DNA from: Agrobacterium albertimagni AOL15
Lineage (GTDB): Bacteria > Pseudomonadota > Alphaproteobacteria > Rhizobiales > Rhizobiaceae
Assembly (NCBI RefSeq): GCF_000300855.1
Contig: NZ_ALJF01000003.1
Coordinates: 1-64,000 of the forward strand
Reading direction: 5' to 3'
DNA length: 64,000 nt
The notes beneath the pieces were generated by a model that saw only the letters and a list, made by a program, of their open reading frames with translations, was not told where the DNA came from and did not search any database. Both the position numbers and the translations under genes were made by a program. Shown in pieces: positions 1-9,501 of this stretch; the stretch's first letter is position 1; each line of letters starts with the position of its first letter.

Positions 1-1
1 C

Positions 2-631
2 ACGACGCTCTTCACCCTGATCTTGGGCTTCCCGACCGCCTATTTCATCGCGACACGGCCGGCCCGCACCCGAGAAATCTGGGTTTTCCTGATCACCATT
101 CCCTTCTGGACCAACCTTCTGATCCGCACCTTCGCCATGCAGCAGGTCATCCGTAATGAAGGCATCCTCAACAATGTTCTGATCTGGCTCGGCATCATCG
201 ATACCCCCCTACAGATCATCTACACGGATACGGCCACCCTGCTCGGCATGACCTATGTCTATCTGCCGCTGATGGTGCTGCCGCTTTATGCCTCTATCGA
301 GAAGCTCGACTTCCGGCTGGTCGAGGCCGGATACGACCTCTACGCCAACCGACTTCAGGTGCTCTGGCGCATCGTCATTCCGCTGGTGAAGCCCGGCCTG
401 ATCGCCGGCTCCATCCTCGTCTTCATCCCCTCGCTTGGCGCCTATGTCATTCCGCGCGTGCTCGGCGGCGGCAAGAACCTGATGCTCGGCAATCTGATCG
501 AACTGCAATTCGGCGCCGGTCGCAACTGGCCGCTGGGCGCCGCAATGTCCATCACGCTGATGGCTCTCGTGATGATTGCCCTGCTCTTCTATGTCCGCAA
601 CGCCGCGAAATCGGGGGTGCGTCATGGCTGA
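2..631 (+). CDS. ABC transporter permease, PotB-like (5' end outside window)
   Basis: Inner-membrane permease of a spermidine/putrescine-type ABC importer. The reading frame is open from base 2, so the gene begins upstream and only its last 209 residues are visible. They contain several hydrophobic membrane spans and the EAA coupling loop (VEAGYDLYANRLQVLWRI, then IPLVKPG), which contacts the ATPase. The stop overlaps the next permease start by 8 bases, showing translational coupling. With the second permease and the binding protein downstream it forms a transporter whose ATPase is probably just upstream. The substrate is not visible; polyamine-type importers also carry other amines and opine-like compounds. 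Confidence 0.9.
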   Translation, partial: TTLFTLILGFPTAYFIATRPARTREIWVFLITIPFWTNLLIRTFAMQQVIRNEGILNNVLIWLGIIDTPLQIIYTDTATLLGMTYVYLPLMVLPLYASIEKLDFRLVEAGYDLYANRLQVLWRIVIPLVKPGLIAGSILVFIPSLGAYVIPRVLGGGKNLMLGNLIELQFGAGRNWPLGAAMSITLMALVMIALLFYVRNAAKSGVRHG

Positions 632-1433
632 ACGTCGCTTCGACATCCGCTCGCAACCGGGCTTCGGCCTGATCGCACTCTTCACCTTCTTTGCCCTCTA
701 TCTGCCGATTGCGACACTGGTTGCCTATTCCTTCAACGCCAGCGACTCGCTTTCGGCATGGGGTGGTTTTTCCCTGCGCTGGTTCGCCTCGGCGCTGGAG
801 AACAATGCCGTCCAGGCGGCCGCCATGCGTTCGATCATCATCGCGCTCTGGGCCGCCGGGCTGGCGACGATTGCCGCCACCATGGCGGCGCTGGCCACCA
901 CGCGCACCGAGCCCTATCGCGGATTGACCGCCAAATACGCCGTCATCAACCAGCCGCTGATGATCCCGGAAATCGTCACCGCCGTGGCGTTGCTGATTGT
1001 CTTCTCGCGCATCAAGGTCTGGACCGGCTATTCCGGCCTCGGCTACCTGATCCTGGCCCATACGGCCTTCTGCATTCCCTTCGCCTACCTGCCGATCCGC
1101 GCGCGACTGGAGAGCATGGACCTCACTTTGGAGCGGGCGGCTGCCGACCTCTACGCCACGCCCTGGCAGGCCTTCCGCTTCGTGACGCTGCCTTTGCTGC
1201 GACCCGCCATCATCGCCGGCTTCATGCTCGCCTTCGTCATCTCGCTCGATGACGTCGTCATCACAGAATTCGTCAAATCCGGCGGGCAGGACACGCTGCC
1301 CACCTACATGCTCGGCCAGATCCGCCGCGAAACGACACCGGAGATCAACGCAATCGCGACGATCTTCCTGGGCGCCTCGACGGTCCTGATCGTGATCTTC
1401 TTCTTCATCAACCGGCGCAAGCCGCAAGCATAA
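624..1433 (+). CDS. ABC transporter permease, PotC-like
   Basis: Second inner-membrane permease of the polyamine-type importer, 269 residues, the usual PotC length. About six membrane spans and an EAA loop (LERAAADLYATPWQAFRF, then LPLLRPA) are visible. The ATG at 624 is chosen because it overlaps the stop of the first permease and gives the normal N-terminus (MAERRFDIRSQPGF). An in-frame ATG at 576 would lie inside the upstream gene. It is followed after 25 bases by the binding-protein gene. Family assignment is firm, substrate unknown. Confidence 0.92.
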   Translation: MAERRFDIRSQPGFGLIALFTFFALYLPIATLVAYSFNASDSLSAWGGFSLRWFASALENNAVQAAAMRSIIIALWAAGLATIAATMAALATTRTEPYRGLTAKYAVINQPLMIPEIVTAVALLIVFSRIKVWTGYSGLGYLILAHTAFCIPFAYLPIRARLESMDLTLERAAADLYATPWQAFRFVTLPLLRPAIIAGFMLAFVISLDDVVITEFVKSGGQDTLPTYMLGQIRRETTPEINAIATIFLGASTVLIVIFFFINRRKPQA

Positions 1434-1458
1434 AAGCAACCAACAGAGAGGAACGGAC

Positions 1459-2499
1459 ATGACAATGAAATGGATGACGACCACGGCGATCGCCGCGATC
1501 TCGGTGCTGGGTCTCGCAGGCGCGGCCTCCGCCGCAGGCGAGCTCAACATCTACAACTGGGGCGACTATACGAGCCCGGAGCTGATCAAGAAGTTCAAGA
1601 CGGAATTCGGCGTCAAGGTCACCGTAACCGACTATGATTCCAACGACACTGCACTCGCCAAGGTCCGCGCCGGCGGCCATGGCTTCGACATCGTCGTGCC
1701 CTCGGCCAACTACATGCCGATCTGGATCAACGAGGGCCTGCTGCTCGAGGCCCGCCCGGACCAGATGGAGAACTTCAAGAATGTCGACCCGCGCTGGGCC
1801 GATGTCGAATGGGATCCGGGCCGCCGCTATTCGGTTCCGTGGCAGTGGGGCGTGACCGGCATCGGCGTCAACACCAAGTTCTACAACGGCGACATCAACA
1901 CCTCGGCGATCTTCCTCGACCCGCCGGAAGAGCTCGTGGGCAAGCTCAACGTCACGCCCGAGATGAACGACGTGCTCTTCGCGACGATCAAGTATTTCGG
2001 CGGCGACTGGTGCACGACCGACAGAGACGTGCTGATGAAGGTGCGCGACAAGCTGGTCGAGGCCAAGACCAAGTGGCTCGCGATGGACTACAGCGTCACC
2101 GACAAGCTGCCAACTGGCGATTATGCAGGCGTCTACTACTGGAACGGCGCGATCATGCGCTCGCGCCTGCAGAACCCGGACGTCAAGTTCGGCTATCCGA
2201 AGGAAGGCTATCCGGTCTTCATGGACAGCGTCGTCATCCTGAAAGATGCGAAGAACGTCGACAATGCCAAGGCCTTCATGAACTTCATCATGGCGCCTGA
2301 AAACGCCGCGATGCTCTCGAACTTCGCGAAATATGCCAATGGCATCACGGGTTCGGAGCAGTTCATGGACGAGGAGATGCAGGGCGCGCCCGAACTGGTG
2401 ATCCCGGCTGAACTGGAAAGTGCGGGTGAGTTCCTGCTGAGCTGCGAACCCGACGTCCAGCAGCTCTACACCCGCATCTGGACCGAAGTGCAGAAGTAA
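1459..2499 (+). CDS. Periplasmic solute-binding protein, PotD/PotF-like
   Basis: Periplasmic receptor for the upstream ABC importer, 346 residues. A Sec signal peptide is clear: a basic start (MTMKW), a hydrophobic core, and cleavage near GAASA-A around residue 28. It is followed by the LNIYNWGDYTSPELIKKF opening typical of polyamine-binding proteins. The ribosome site GAGGAA precedes the ATG. A strong 9-bp hairpin follows the gene (2527-2550), which may favour expression of the binding protein over the downstream enzymes. Its partners suggest an amide- or ester-containing amine as ligand, but this is inference. Confidence 0.92.
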   Translation: MTMKWMTTTAIAAISVLGLAGAASAAGELNIYNWGDYTSPELIKKFKTEFGVKVTVTDYDSNDTALAKVRAGGHGFDIVVPSANYMPIWINEGLLLEARPDQMENFKNVDPRWADVEWDPGRRYSVPWQWGVTGIGVNTKFYNGDINTSAIFLDPPEELVGKLNVTPEMNDVLFATIKYFGGDWCTTDRDVLMKVRDKLVEAKTKWLAMDYSVTDKLPTGDYAGVYYWNGAIMRSRLQNPDVKFGYPKEGYPVFMDSVVILKDAKNVDNAKAFMNFIMAPENAAMLSNFAKYANGITGSEQFMDEEMQGAPELVIPAELESAGEFLLSCEPDVQQLYTRIWTEVQK

Positions 2500-2526
2500 C
2501 GCCGAATTACAACGAAAAGACCGACA

Positions 2527-2550
2527 CGGGAGGGCTTGATTGCCCTCCCG
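2527..2550 (+). other. Intercistronic hairpin after the binding-protein gene
   Basis: Perfect 9-bp inverted repeat (CGGGAGGGC, 6-base loop, GCCCTCCCG) between the binding-protein stop and the hydrolase start. No T-run follows, so it looks like an mRNA-stabilising or attenuating stem rather than a full terminator. Its right arm lies just before the AGGAGG ribosome site of the hydrolase, so folding could also lower hydrolase translation. Confidence 0.6.
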
Positions 2551-2568
2551 CAGGAGGAGCATACCCTG

Positions 2569-3750
2569 ATGACGACGCAGTTTGCCAAGGCCTATGGTTT
2601 CGAGAGACGTGACGTGACGCTCGCCAACTGGCGCGCGGCCCCGTTCAGCCGCTTCAGCTTTGGCCACGCCGAAGAGCTTGTCCCGAGCGCCATTATCGCC
2701 GCTACCGCCGAAGTGAGCGAAGGCGAACCCGTCGCGTCCGATCTCCTGCCGCAGGCGCTGCCACTGGGACTGGCCGGGCAGCCCGACGTCCGCGCCTATC
2801 TCGACTATGCCCATACCGATGCCTTCGTTCTGATGAAGGCGGGCACCATCGTCGCCGAACACTATGCGCCGCATGCCGGCATCAACCAGCGCCATATCGT
2901 CTTTTCGATCAGCAAGTCGCTGACGGCCCTGGTGATTGCGACCCTGGAAGCCGACGGACTTATGAACCCGGATGCTCCCGTCACCAGCCTGCTGCCCGAA
3001 GCCGCCGGCTCCGCCTATGGCGACTGCACCATCCGCGACGTGCTCGACATGCGCGTCAGCCTCGCCTTCGACGAGGCCTATCTGAACACCGATGGCGCCT
3101 ATGCCCGCTATCGCCGCGCCACACTCTGGAACCCGGCCGATCCGTCCCAGCCGGATGAGACCCTGCTGGCCTTCCTTCTGACCCTGAAGAAAGATGCCCA
3201 TCCGCATGGCGGCGCGCACTTCTATGCGTCGCCCGATTCCGACCTGCTCGGCATCCTGATCGAGCGCGCGACCGGCGAAAGTTACGCCGATGTCTTGTCG
3301 ACGCGCCTGTGGAGGCCGCTCGGCGCGAAGAACCACGCCAGCGTTACCGTCGATGCAGAAGGAACCGCGCGTGCCGCCGGCGGCATTTCGGTCACCGCCC
3401 GCGACCTCGCCCGTGTCGGCGAGATGTTGCGCAATGGCGGCATGGTCGACGGAAAACGCATCATCCCCGAAGCCTGGCTGACCGATATGCTGACGGCAGG
3501 TGACCACCAGGCCTGGGTGGACGGCAAATCCAACTTCTTCCCCAACGGGCGCTATCGCAGCCAGTGGTACCAGTCGGGTGAGCCTGACGGCGCCTTCTGC
3601 GCCATCGGCATCCATGGCCAATGGCTTTATGTCGACCCCTCCACCGAGACCGTGATCGTCAAGCTCTCCTCGCAGCCCAACCCGCTGGACGACGAGCTGA
3701 AACACGACAATTTCGCCTTCTTCCGCGCGCTCAGCGCCTGGACCGCATGA
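2569..3750 (+). CDS. Serine hydrolase, class C beta-lactamase fold
   Basis: Predicted esterase, peptidase or amidase of the beta-lactamase/EstB superfamily, 393 residues. The SxxK nucleophile motif is SISK at residues 113-116, and a YAS tyrosine motif follows in HFYASPDSD. No signal peptide is seen, so it is probably cytoplasmic and not a resistance enzyme. The start was placed at the ATG preceded by GCAGGAGGAGC; an upstream TTG in frame lies in the hairpin and is less likely. The adjoining transporter and two amidohydrolases suggest it acts on the imported compound. Confidence 0.85.
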   Translation: MTTQFAKAYGFERRDVTLANWRAAPFSRFSFGHAEELVPSAIIAATAEVSEGEPVASDLLPQALPLGLAGQPDVRAYLDYAHTDAFVLMKAGTIVAEHYAPHAGINQRHIVFSISKSLTALVIATLEADGLMNPDAPVTSLLPEAAGSAYGDCTIRDVLDMRVSLAFDEAYLNTDGAYARYRRATLWNPADPSQPDETLLAFLLTLKKDAHPHGGAHFYASPDSDLLGILIERATGESYADVLSTRLWRPLGAKNHASVTVDAEGTARAAGGISVTARDLARVGEMLRNGGMVDGKRIIPEAWLTDMLTAGDHQAWVDGKSNFFPNGRYRSQWYQSGEPDGAFCAIGIHGQWLYVDPSTETVIVKLSSQPNPLDDELKHDNFAFFRALSAWTA

Positions 3751-3767
3751 GATCAGAGGAGCCTGAA

Positions 3768-5438
3768 ATGGCAACCACCGCAAACATCATCATCACCAAT
3801 GGCCGGGTCCTCACCATGGACAACGCCGTCCCGCGCGCGGATGCCGTCGCCCTTGCCGGCAACCGCATTCTTGCTGTCGGCACGCGAGCCGAGATTGAGG
3901 CCCTGGCCGGACCGGAAACGAAGGTGATCGACGCCAACGGCGCGACCGTCATGCCGGGCTTCAACGAAGCCCATATGCACATCTTCCCCGGCTCGGTGTC
4001 GCTGCGCCAGCTGAACCTGCATGGCATCCAGGGCTTCGAAGCGCTGAAATCCGCAATCCTCGACTATGCGGAAAAGAACCCCGACGAGCCGCTGCTGATG
4101 GGCTTTTCCGCCGACTACTCGATCATCTCGCTGACCGAACCCTGCACCCGCCATCACCTGGATGCGATCCTGCCGGACCGCCCCTTCATGATGTTCGCAC
4201 CCGACCATCACACCGCCTGGGCGAATACGGCAGCACTGACAAAGGCATGCATTCTGCAGGGCAAGGATGTCGGCATCGGCAACGAGATCGTCATGGGGCC
4301 GGATGGCCTCGCCAATGGCGAATTGCGCGAAGGCAATGCCTTTGGCCCGGTCTCGGCGCTCGCCTCCACCGGCGGTCGCGAGGAACTCGGCATGGGGACT
4401 GGCATGGACCCGGAAAACGTCACGCCGGAGCAGTTTGCCCTCGACCGCGCGATCCTGAAAGCCGGCCTCGACTACTGCGCCTCCTGGGGCGTCACATCGA
4501 TCCAGAACTTCGACGGCAACCACTACCAGCTTCGCCTGATGCGCGACCTGGAGCTTTCAGGCGAACTCTCCTGCCGCATCCGTATTCCCTACCACATGAA
4601 GAATTTCATGGCGCTTGAGGATCTCGACAAGGCAGCCGCGTGGAAGAAGGAATTCGCCACCGACATGCTGCGCGGCGATTTCGTCAAGGTCTTCATGGAT
4701 GGCGTGCTCGACAGCCAGACGGCCTATATGCTGGACGGTTATGGCGACCGGCCGGGCTATACCTATGAGCCGCTCTTCAGGCCCGAAGCGTTCAATGCGA
4801 TTGCGACAAAAGCCGATGCGCTGGGCCTGCAGGTCGCAGTCCACGCCATCGGCAGTGCCGCGATCCGCCAGACGCTCGACGGTTACGAGGCTGCCGTGAA
4901 AGCCAATGGCAAGCGCGACAATCGCCACCGCATCGAGCATATCGAGATCATCCATCCCGATGACATCCCGCGCTTTGCGGAACTCGGCATCGTCGCCTCC
5001 ATGCAGCCCGTGCATTACCCCGGCGGCACATGCTTCCCGGCAGAACCGACGACGGCCAAGATCGGCGAGGACCGCTGGGATTATGCCTATGCCTGGCGAA
5101 CCATGAAGGAAGCCGGCGCGCCCGTTGTCTTCGCCTCCGACTGGCCCGTCTCGCCGGTTTCGCCCTTCCAGTGCATCCAAGATGCGCTCACCCGCAAGCC
5201 CTGGAAGGACGGGCTGAAGGACCAGCGCTTCTCGCTGATGGAAGCGCTCGAAGCCTATACGGCGATCGGCGCCTGGGTGGAGTTCATGGAAGATCGAAAG
5301 GGCATGCTGAAGCCCGGCTACCTCGCCGATGTCGTGATCCTGACCAAAGACATCGAAGCCGTCGCTCCAGAAGAGATCATGGACACCGTCCGCCCCGCCG
5401 TCACGATTTGCGACGGCCGCATCACCTTCCAGGCCTGA
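3768..5438 (+). CDS. Metal-dependent amidohydrolase, YtcJ-like (copy 1)
   Basis: Predicted amide- or imide-bond hydrolase of the amidohydrolase 3 (YtcJ/NfdA) group, 556 residues. The metal-binding HxH is GFNEAHMHIF around residues 69-71. Later ligands are visible as VAVHAIGS, HRIEHIE and the aspartate of FASDWPVSP. No signal peptide. The ATG at 3768 follows an AGAGGAG ribosome site; an in-frame ATG at 3747 overlaps the hydrolase stop (ATGA) and remains possible. It is followed after 13 bases by a full-length paralogue, so the pair arose by tandem duplication. Specific substrate unknown. Confidence 0.88.
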   Translation: MATTANIIITNGRVLTMDNAVPRADAVALAGNRILAVGTRAEIEALAGPETKVIDANGATVMPGFNEAHMHIFPGSVSLRQLNLHGIQGFEALKSAILDYAEKNPDEPLLMGFSADYSIISLTEPCTRHHLDAILPDRPFMMFAPDHHTAWANTAALTKACILQGKDVGIGNEIVMGPDGLANGELREGNAFGPVSALASTGGREELGMGTGMDPENVTPEQFALDRAILKAGLDYCASWGVTSIQNFDGNHYQLRLMRDLELSGELSCRIRIPYHMKNFMALEDLDKAAAWKKEFATDMLRGDFVKVFMDGVLDSQTAYMLDGYGDRPGYTYEPLFRPEAFNAIATKADALGLQVAVHAIGSAAIRQTLDGYEAAVKANGKRDNRHRIEHIEIIHPDDIPRFAELGIVASMQPVHYPGGTCFPAEPTTAKIGEDRWDYAYAWRTMKEAGAPVVFASDWPVSPVSPFQCIQDALTRKPWKDGLKDQRFSLMEALEAYTAIGAWVEFMEDRKGMLKPGYLADVVILTKDIEAVAPEEIMDTVRPAVTICDGRITFQA

Positions 5439-5451
5439 AGAAAGAACCGCC

Positions 5452-7128
5452 ATGAGCGCCGAGATCGTCATCCATAACGCCCGCATCCTGACCATGGACC
5501 ACGAGCATCCGCGTGCGGAAGCCATTGCACTCACCGGCAATCGTATCATGGCGGTGGGCGGTAATGCCGAGATCCTGACGCTTGCGGGACCGATGACACG
5601 CGTCGTCGATGCAGGCGGCGCCACGGTCCTTCCGGGTTTCAACGAAGCCCATATGCATATCTTCGGCGGTTCGGTCGCGCTGGGCGAACTCTCGCTTTTC
5701 GGCGTGAAGGGTTTTGACGCCCTGTCCAACGCGGTAAAGGACTATGCGGCTGCCAACCCGGATCTACCGCTGCTCGTCGCCCAGACGGCAGACTACACCA
5801 TCCTCTCGGACACCGAGCGCGTCACGCGCAACCATCTCGACAGGATCATCGCCGACCGTCCTTTCATGATGGTCGCCCCGGACCGACACACGGCCTGGGC
5901 CAACACCATCGCGCTTGAGAAGGCCGGTATCCTGCAAGGGCGCGATGTCGGTGTCGGCAATGAGATCGTCATGGGTGAGGACGGTCTGGCGAATGGCGAA
6001 TTGCGCGAGAGCAATGCCATCCGCCCCGCCGCGACCATGAGCGTGACTGGCGGCCGCGAAGGCCTCGGCGTCGGCACCGGCGGCGATCCCGAACACGTCA
6101 CATCGGAAGAACGGGCGGCAGACATCGAAGTGCTGAAGAAGGGCCTCGCCTATTGCGCCTCGCTCGGCATCACCTCGTTCCAGAACATGGACGGAAATCT
6201 CTATCAGCTGGAAATGCTGGATGAGATCGAAAAGACCGGTGGTCTGCCAGTTCGGGTGCGCATGCCCTACCACATGAAGAATTTCATGCCCCTCTCCGAC
6301 CTCGAAGAAAAGGCCGCTGCCTGGAAAGCCCGCTTCGACACGGACAAGCTGCGCTGCAACTTCGTCAAGCTGTTCATGGACGGCGTGACCGAGGGCGAAA
6401 CCGCCGTCTTCGTCGATGACTACGCCCACAAGCCCGGCTGGAAGGGCGAGCCGCTGTTTTCTGGCAAAGCTTTTAACGCCGTGGCGACCGAGGCAAACCG
6501 CCTAGGGCTGCCGGTTGCAGTCCACGCAATCGGCGACGGCGCGGTGCGCATGGTGCTCGATGGCTACGAGGCCTCAATCAACGCCAATGGCCGAAAGGAC
6601 ATGCGGAACCGCATCGAACACATTGAGGTGGTCCATCCCGACGACATCCCCCGCTTTGCAGAAACGGGCACCATCGCGTCCATGCAACCGACGCATCCAC
6701 CGGGTTCGGCGGGGCTGCCGCTTGAACCCTATCTCACCTATATCGGCCGCGAACGCTGGCCTTACGCCTTCGCCTGGAAGACCCTTGTCGATGCCGGAGC
6801 AAAGATCGTCTTCGCCACCGACTGGCCGGTTTCCCCGCTACCGCCACTCAGCTGCATCTGCGATGCTCTGACCCGAAAGCCGTGGGCCGACGACATGCCG
6901 GACCACCGCCTCAGCCTGCACGAAACGCTTGCGGCCTATACCCGCACCAGCGCCTGGGTCGAATACATGGAAGACCGAAAGGGCGTGTTGAAACCGGGAT
7001 ATCTGGCCGATGTTGTCGTCCTCTCCGGCGACATCGAAGCGACGTCACCGGACAACATCGCCTCGCTATCGCCTGTTCTCACCATCTGCGACGGGCGCGT
7101 CACCTTCGAAGGCGGAGGGGGCCGATGA
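5452..7128 (+). CDS. Metal-dependent amidohydrolase, YtcJ-like (copy 2)
   Basis: Tandem paralogue of the preceding amidohydrolase, 558 residues, with the same blocks in the same order: GFNEAHMHIFGG, the YHMKNFM segment, VAVHAIGDGA, NRIEHIEVVHPDDIPRF and FATDWPVSP. All metal-site positions seen in copy 1 are kept, so both copies look active. Differences lie mainly in the substrate-facing middle region and near the C-terminus, suggesting different substrates or sequential steps. The stop overlaps the start of the TetR gene by ATGA. Confidence 0.88.
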   Translation: MSAEIVIHNARILTMDHEHPRAEAIALTGNRIMAVGGNAEILTLAGPMTRVVDAGGATVLPGFNEAHMHIFGGSVALGELSLFGVKGFDALSNAVKDYAAANPDLPLLVAQTADYTILSDTERVTRNHLDRIIADRPFMMVAPDRHTAWANTIALEKAGILQGRDVGVGNEIVMGEDGLANGELRESNAIRPAATMSVTGGREGLGVGTGGDPEHVTSEERAADIEVLKKGLAYCASLGITSFQNMDGNLYQLEMLDEIEKTGGLPVRVRMPYHMKNFMPLSDLEEKAAAWKARFDTDKLRCNFVKLFMDGVTEGETAVFVDDYAHKPGWKGEPLFSGKAFNAVATEANRLGLPVAVHAIGDGAVRMVLDGYEASINANGRKDMRNRIEHIEVVHPDDIPRFAETGTIASMQPTHPPGSAGLPLEPYLTYIGRERWPYAFAWKTLVDAGAKIVFATDWPVSPLPPLSCICDALTRKPWADDMPDHRLSLHETLAAYTRTSAWVEYMEDRKGVLKPGYLADVVVLSGDIEATSPDNIASLSPVLTICDGRVTFEGGGGR

Positions 7129-7805
7129 GCGAAACGACGGAAGCGTCGAGCGAGACATCGAGCAGCACAGCGACACGCGGGCGACCGCCGGGCGCGACCC
7201 GCAAGGGTCTCGAAACCCGCGTCCGCATCATCAAGGGCGCCCGCGAGGCGCTCGAAGACGGCGGCATGGAGGCCTTGACCACACGCCGCATCGCAGCCTC
7301 CGCCGGCGTCAAGCTCGCGACGCTGCACTACTACTTCGACAGCAAGGAAAGCCTGCTGCTCGCCGTGCTCGAAGACCTGATCGCGGATATGGATGCGGCC
7401 TATCGCGCGGATGTCGACCTGCCACCGGCGCCCGAGGACCGGGTCGAAGCCCTGATCCGCGCCAGCTGGCGTTACATCCAGCGAACCCGAAACAAGCAGA
7501 TCGCCCAAACCGAGCTGACCCTCTACGCGCTGCGGACCAAAGGCTCCGAATGGCTCGCGGCCAGACAGTACAACGCCTATATCGATTTCTACGGCCATCT
7601 CGTTTTCGAGGATGACAGCGACGAGGAACTGCGCCGCATCGGCCGAGCCGTCGGTCGCCAGATGCTGATCGGTATCGACGGTATCATCTTGCAGAGCTAC
7701 GCCCTGCAGGATCTCACCGCCTCGAACGACGACATCGAAGCCCTCATCCTCGCCATGCGCGGCTATCTTCGCCGCCTCATGGTCGAGCGCGGCAAGGCGC
7801 GCTAG
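7125..7805 (+). CDS. TetR family transcriptional regulator
   Basis: DNA-binding regulator, 226 residues. After a Ser/Thr-rich, probably disordered tail of about 20 residues there is an N-terminal helix-turn-helix (about residues 30-75, with LTTRRIAASAGVKLATLHYY and then FDSKESLL) and an all-helical ligand domain. The ATG overlaps the amidohydrolase stop (ATGA), so it is the last gene of the transporter-hydrolase operon and likely controls it. Its stop overlaps that of the convergent amidohydrolase gene through a shared CTAG. Confidence 0.92.
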   Translation: MSETTEASSETSSSTATRGRPPGATRKGLETRVRIIKGAREALEDGGMEALTTRRIAASAGVKLATLHYYFDSKESLLLAVLEDLIADMDAAYRADVDLPPAPEDRVEALIRASWRYIQRTRNKQIAQTELTLYALRTKGSEWLAARQYNAYIDFYGHLVFEDDSDEELRRIGRAVGRQMLIGIDGIILQSYALQDLTASNDDIEALILAMRGYLRRLMVERGKAR

Positions 7806-8641
7806 GCAAGATTCCAGATGCCTCTGGCATTGCCGGAGAAAAGCCTGTCCTTCTCTTCTCGCGTACAGCCATGCAGCAGCGCCTGCGTCGTCGCCACCCA
7901 GGTCGACAGCCCCCCGCCGAGTGTACAGACCGGCCAGTCCGAGCCCCAGATCGCGCGATCAAAACCGAACGCGCCGATCGTGTGGTCGAAATAGGGTTTG
8001 AGATCTTCCAGCGTCCAGGTCTCCAGATCGCCATAGGCGGGGATGCCGGAGATCTTGACGCGGACATTGTCGCGTTTGGCAATGTCAGTGATCCCCGCTT
8101 TCCAGGTCTCGTAGCCATGCCCCTTGATGTCGGGCACACCGCAATGGTCGAGGATGAAAGTGACATCGGGCGCGAGATCGACCAGCGCCTTTGCCTTGTC
8201 GATCTGACGCGGCAGCATGCAGAGATCGAAAGTGAGGCCCGTGCCTGAGAGCAGCTTCACGTTCTCCCGGAACAGCGCGCCCTCAGAGACATCGTCGGGC
8301 ACGACATGCAGTACGCGGCGGAAGCCTTTGACGAAGGGGTTCGCTAACTGTCCATCGAGATAGTCGGCAAAGCCTGGATCTTCCGGGCGGCAGGAGGCGA
8401 TCACACCCTGGATGAGGCTATCCGGCGCCTGCGACAACTCCTGGACCATGGCGGTTTCACCGAGGATGTCTTCGGGCGCAACATCCACTTCCATATGCAG
8501 CACCGAAGAGATACCGAGCCTCTTCGCCTCCCGCGCATACGTCTCCCAGCTGAAATCGGCATCGAGCGCCGAAACGTCCTTCAGCCAGGGGTAGCTGAGC
8601 CTGTCGCGATAGATGAGATGCAGATGGGTATCGATGATCAT
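7802..8641 (-). CDS. Amidohydrolase-2 family hydrolase, L-fuconolactonase/rhamnonolactonase-like
   Basis: TIM-barrel hydrolase of the amidohydrolase 2 family, 279 residues, which includes sugar lactonases of oxidative L-fucose and L-rhamnose breakdown. Visible motifs are the N-terminal metal site IIDTHLHL, FILDHCGVPDIKG, and the late aspartate in AIWGSDWPV. The ATG at 8641 follows a GGGAGGG ribosome site; a TTG 15 bases upstream is less likely. It is co-directional with the IclR gene and faces the SDR and FAH genes, which fits a lactone-opening step. It could also be a 2-pyrone-4,6-dicarboxylate-type hydrolase. Confidence 0.8.
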   Translation of the reverse strand: MIIDTHLHLIYRDRLSYPWLKDVSALDADFSWETYAREAKRLGISSVLHMEVDVAPEDILGETAMVQELSQAPDSLIQGVIASCRPEDPGFADYLDGQLANPFVKGFRRVLHVVPDDVSEGALFRENVKLLSGTGLTFDLCMLPRQIDKAKALVDLAPDVTFILDHCGVPDIKGHGYETWKAGITDIAKRDNVRVKISGIPAYGDLETWTLEDLKPYFDHTIGAFGFDRAIWGSDWPVCTLGGGLSTWVATTQALLHGCTREEKDRLFSGNARGIWNLA

Positions 8642-8668
8642 GAAAGGCCCTCCCAAGGCCGTTGAAGC

Positions 8669-9469
8669 TCAGTTCGTGTCGGTCAGGTCAGCACCGAGAC
8701 CGGCACCCGCCAGCTCGGATATCCGTCGTGCCGTCTCCGTCAGCGCGTCGATCGTTCGAGTGATGTCGGGGGCCTCGGGCGCATTGATGATGGTGATGTA
8801 GGGAATGGTGAGAGCCCCGAGCGCCTCGCCATCGGCGCTGACGATCGGCGCCGACAGGTTGGTGACGCCGGCGGTCTGGGCACTCGGCATCATCTCGTAG
8901 CCGCGTGCCCGGATCTCATCGAGGTGGCGCGAGAAGGCCTCGGTCATCCGTCCCTCCGGCCCGCCACTCGCCACATGCTCCGCCACCATCATCGCGCGGA
9001 CCTCCGGGCTGCGATAGGCAAGCAGCACATGGCCGGACCCGGTATCGAACAAGCCCATGCGGGAGCCGACCCGGATCGAGATGCCCCAATACCCCGGCGC
9101 CTCGAGCTGTGCGATGACGACGGGATGGCCGCGGTCGTAGACGACGATGTGGTTCTCCTGCCGGGTCACCTCCGCCAGTTCCCGCATCAGCGGCATGGCC
9201 AGGGAGGCGAGCCGCCGCGTTGGCGCATGCAGGTGCGCAAGACCGAACAGCTTCAGCGTCAGCACATAGCGATCGCCGTCGAGCCGCGCGACATAGCCGC
9301 GTTTCACCAGCCGATCGAGCATCCGGTAGAATTCGTTCGGACTGCGGTCGAGCTTCTTGGCGATCTCCGCCTGACTGAGCCCCCCGTCGACGCCGGCCAA
9401 GAGCTCGATGATATCAAGTCCCTTGTCGAGCGCCGGCGCCCGATAACGATCCTGGTCCAGGTCATTCAC
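8669..9469 (-). CDS. IclR family transcriptional regulator
   Basis: Regulator of 266 residues with a winged helix-turn-helix at about residues 15-75 (GGLSQAEIAKKLDRSPNEFY) and the IclR effector domain beyond residue 90. The start is GTG, preceded by GGGAGAG; an overlapping ATG is out of frame. It is divergent from the SDR-FAH operon and followed by the lactonase-like gene, so it probably controls both in response to a pathway intermediate. Confidence 0.92.
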   Translation of the reverse strand: MNDLDQDRYRAPALDKGLDIIELLAGVDGGLSQAEIAKKLDRSPNEFYRMLDRLVKRGYVARLDGDRYVLTLKLFGLAHLHAPTRRLASLAMPLMRELAEVTRQENHIVVYDRGHPVVIAQLEAPGYWGISIRVGSRMGLFDTGSGHVLLAYRSPEVRAMMVAEHVASGGPEGRMTEAFSRHLDEIRARGYEMMPSAQTAGVTNLSAPIVSADGEALGALTIPYITIINAPEAPDITRTIDALTETARRISELAGAGLGADLTDTN

Positions 9470-9501
9470 GCTTTTCTCTCCCTGAAGTTCGACGACTGAC
9501 C

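Noticed and set aside
2569..3750. Beta-lactamase resistance gene
   Set aside because: No signal peptide, and it lies in a catabolic operon with amidohydrolases; the fold is shared by many esterases and peptidases.
1408..3783. 791-residue open frame on the minus strand
   Set aside because: It lies antisense to the binding protein and the serine hydrolase, both of which have clear family motifs; its composition is that of a GC-rich shadow frame.
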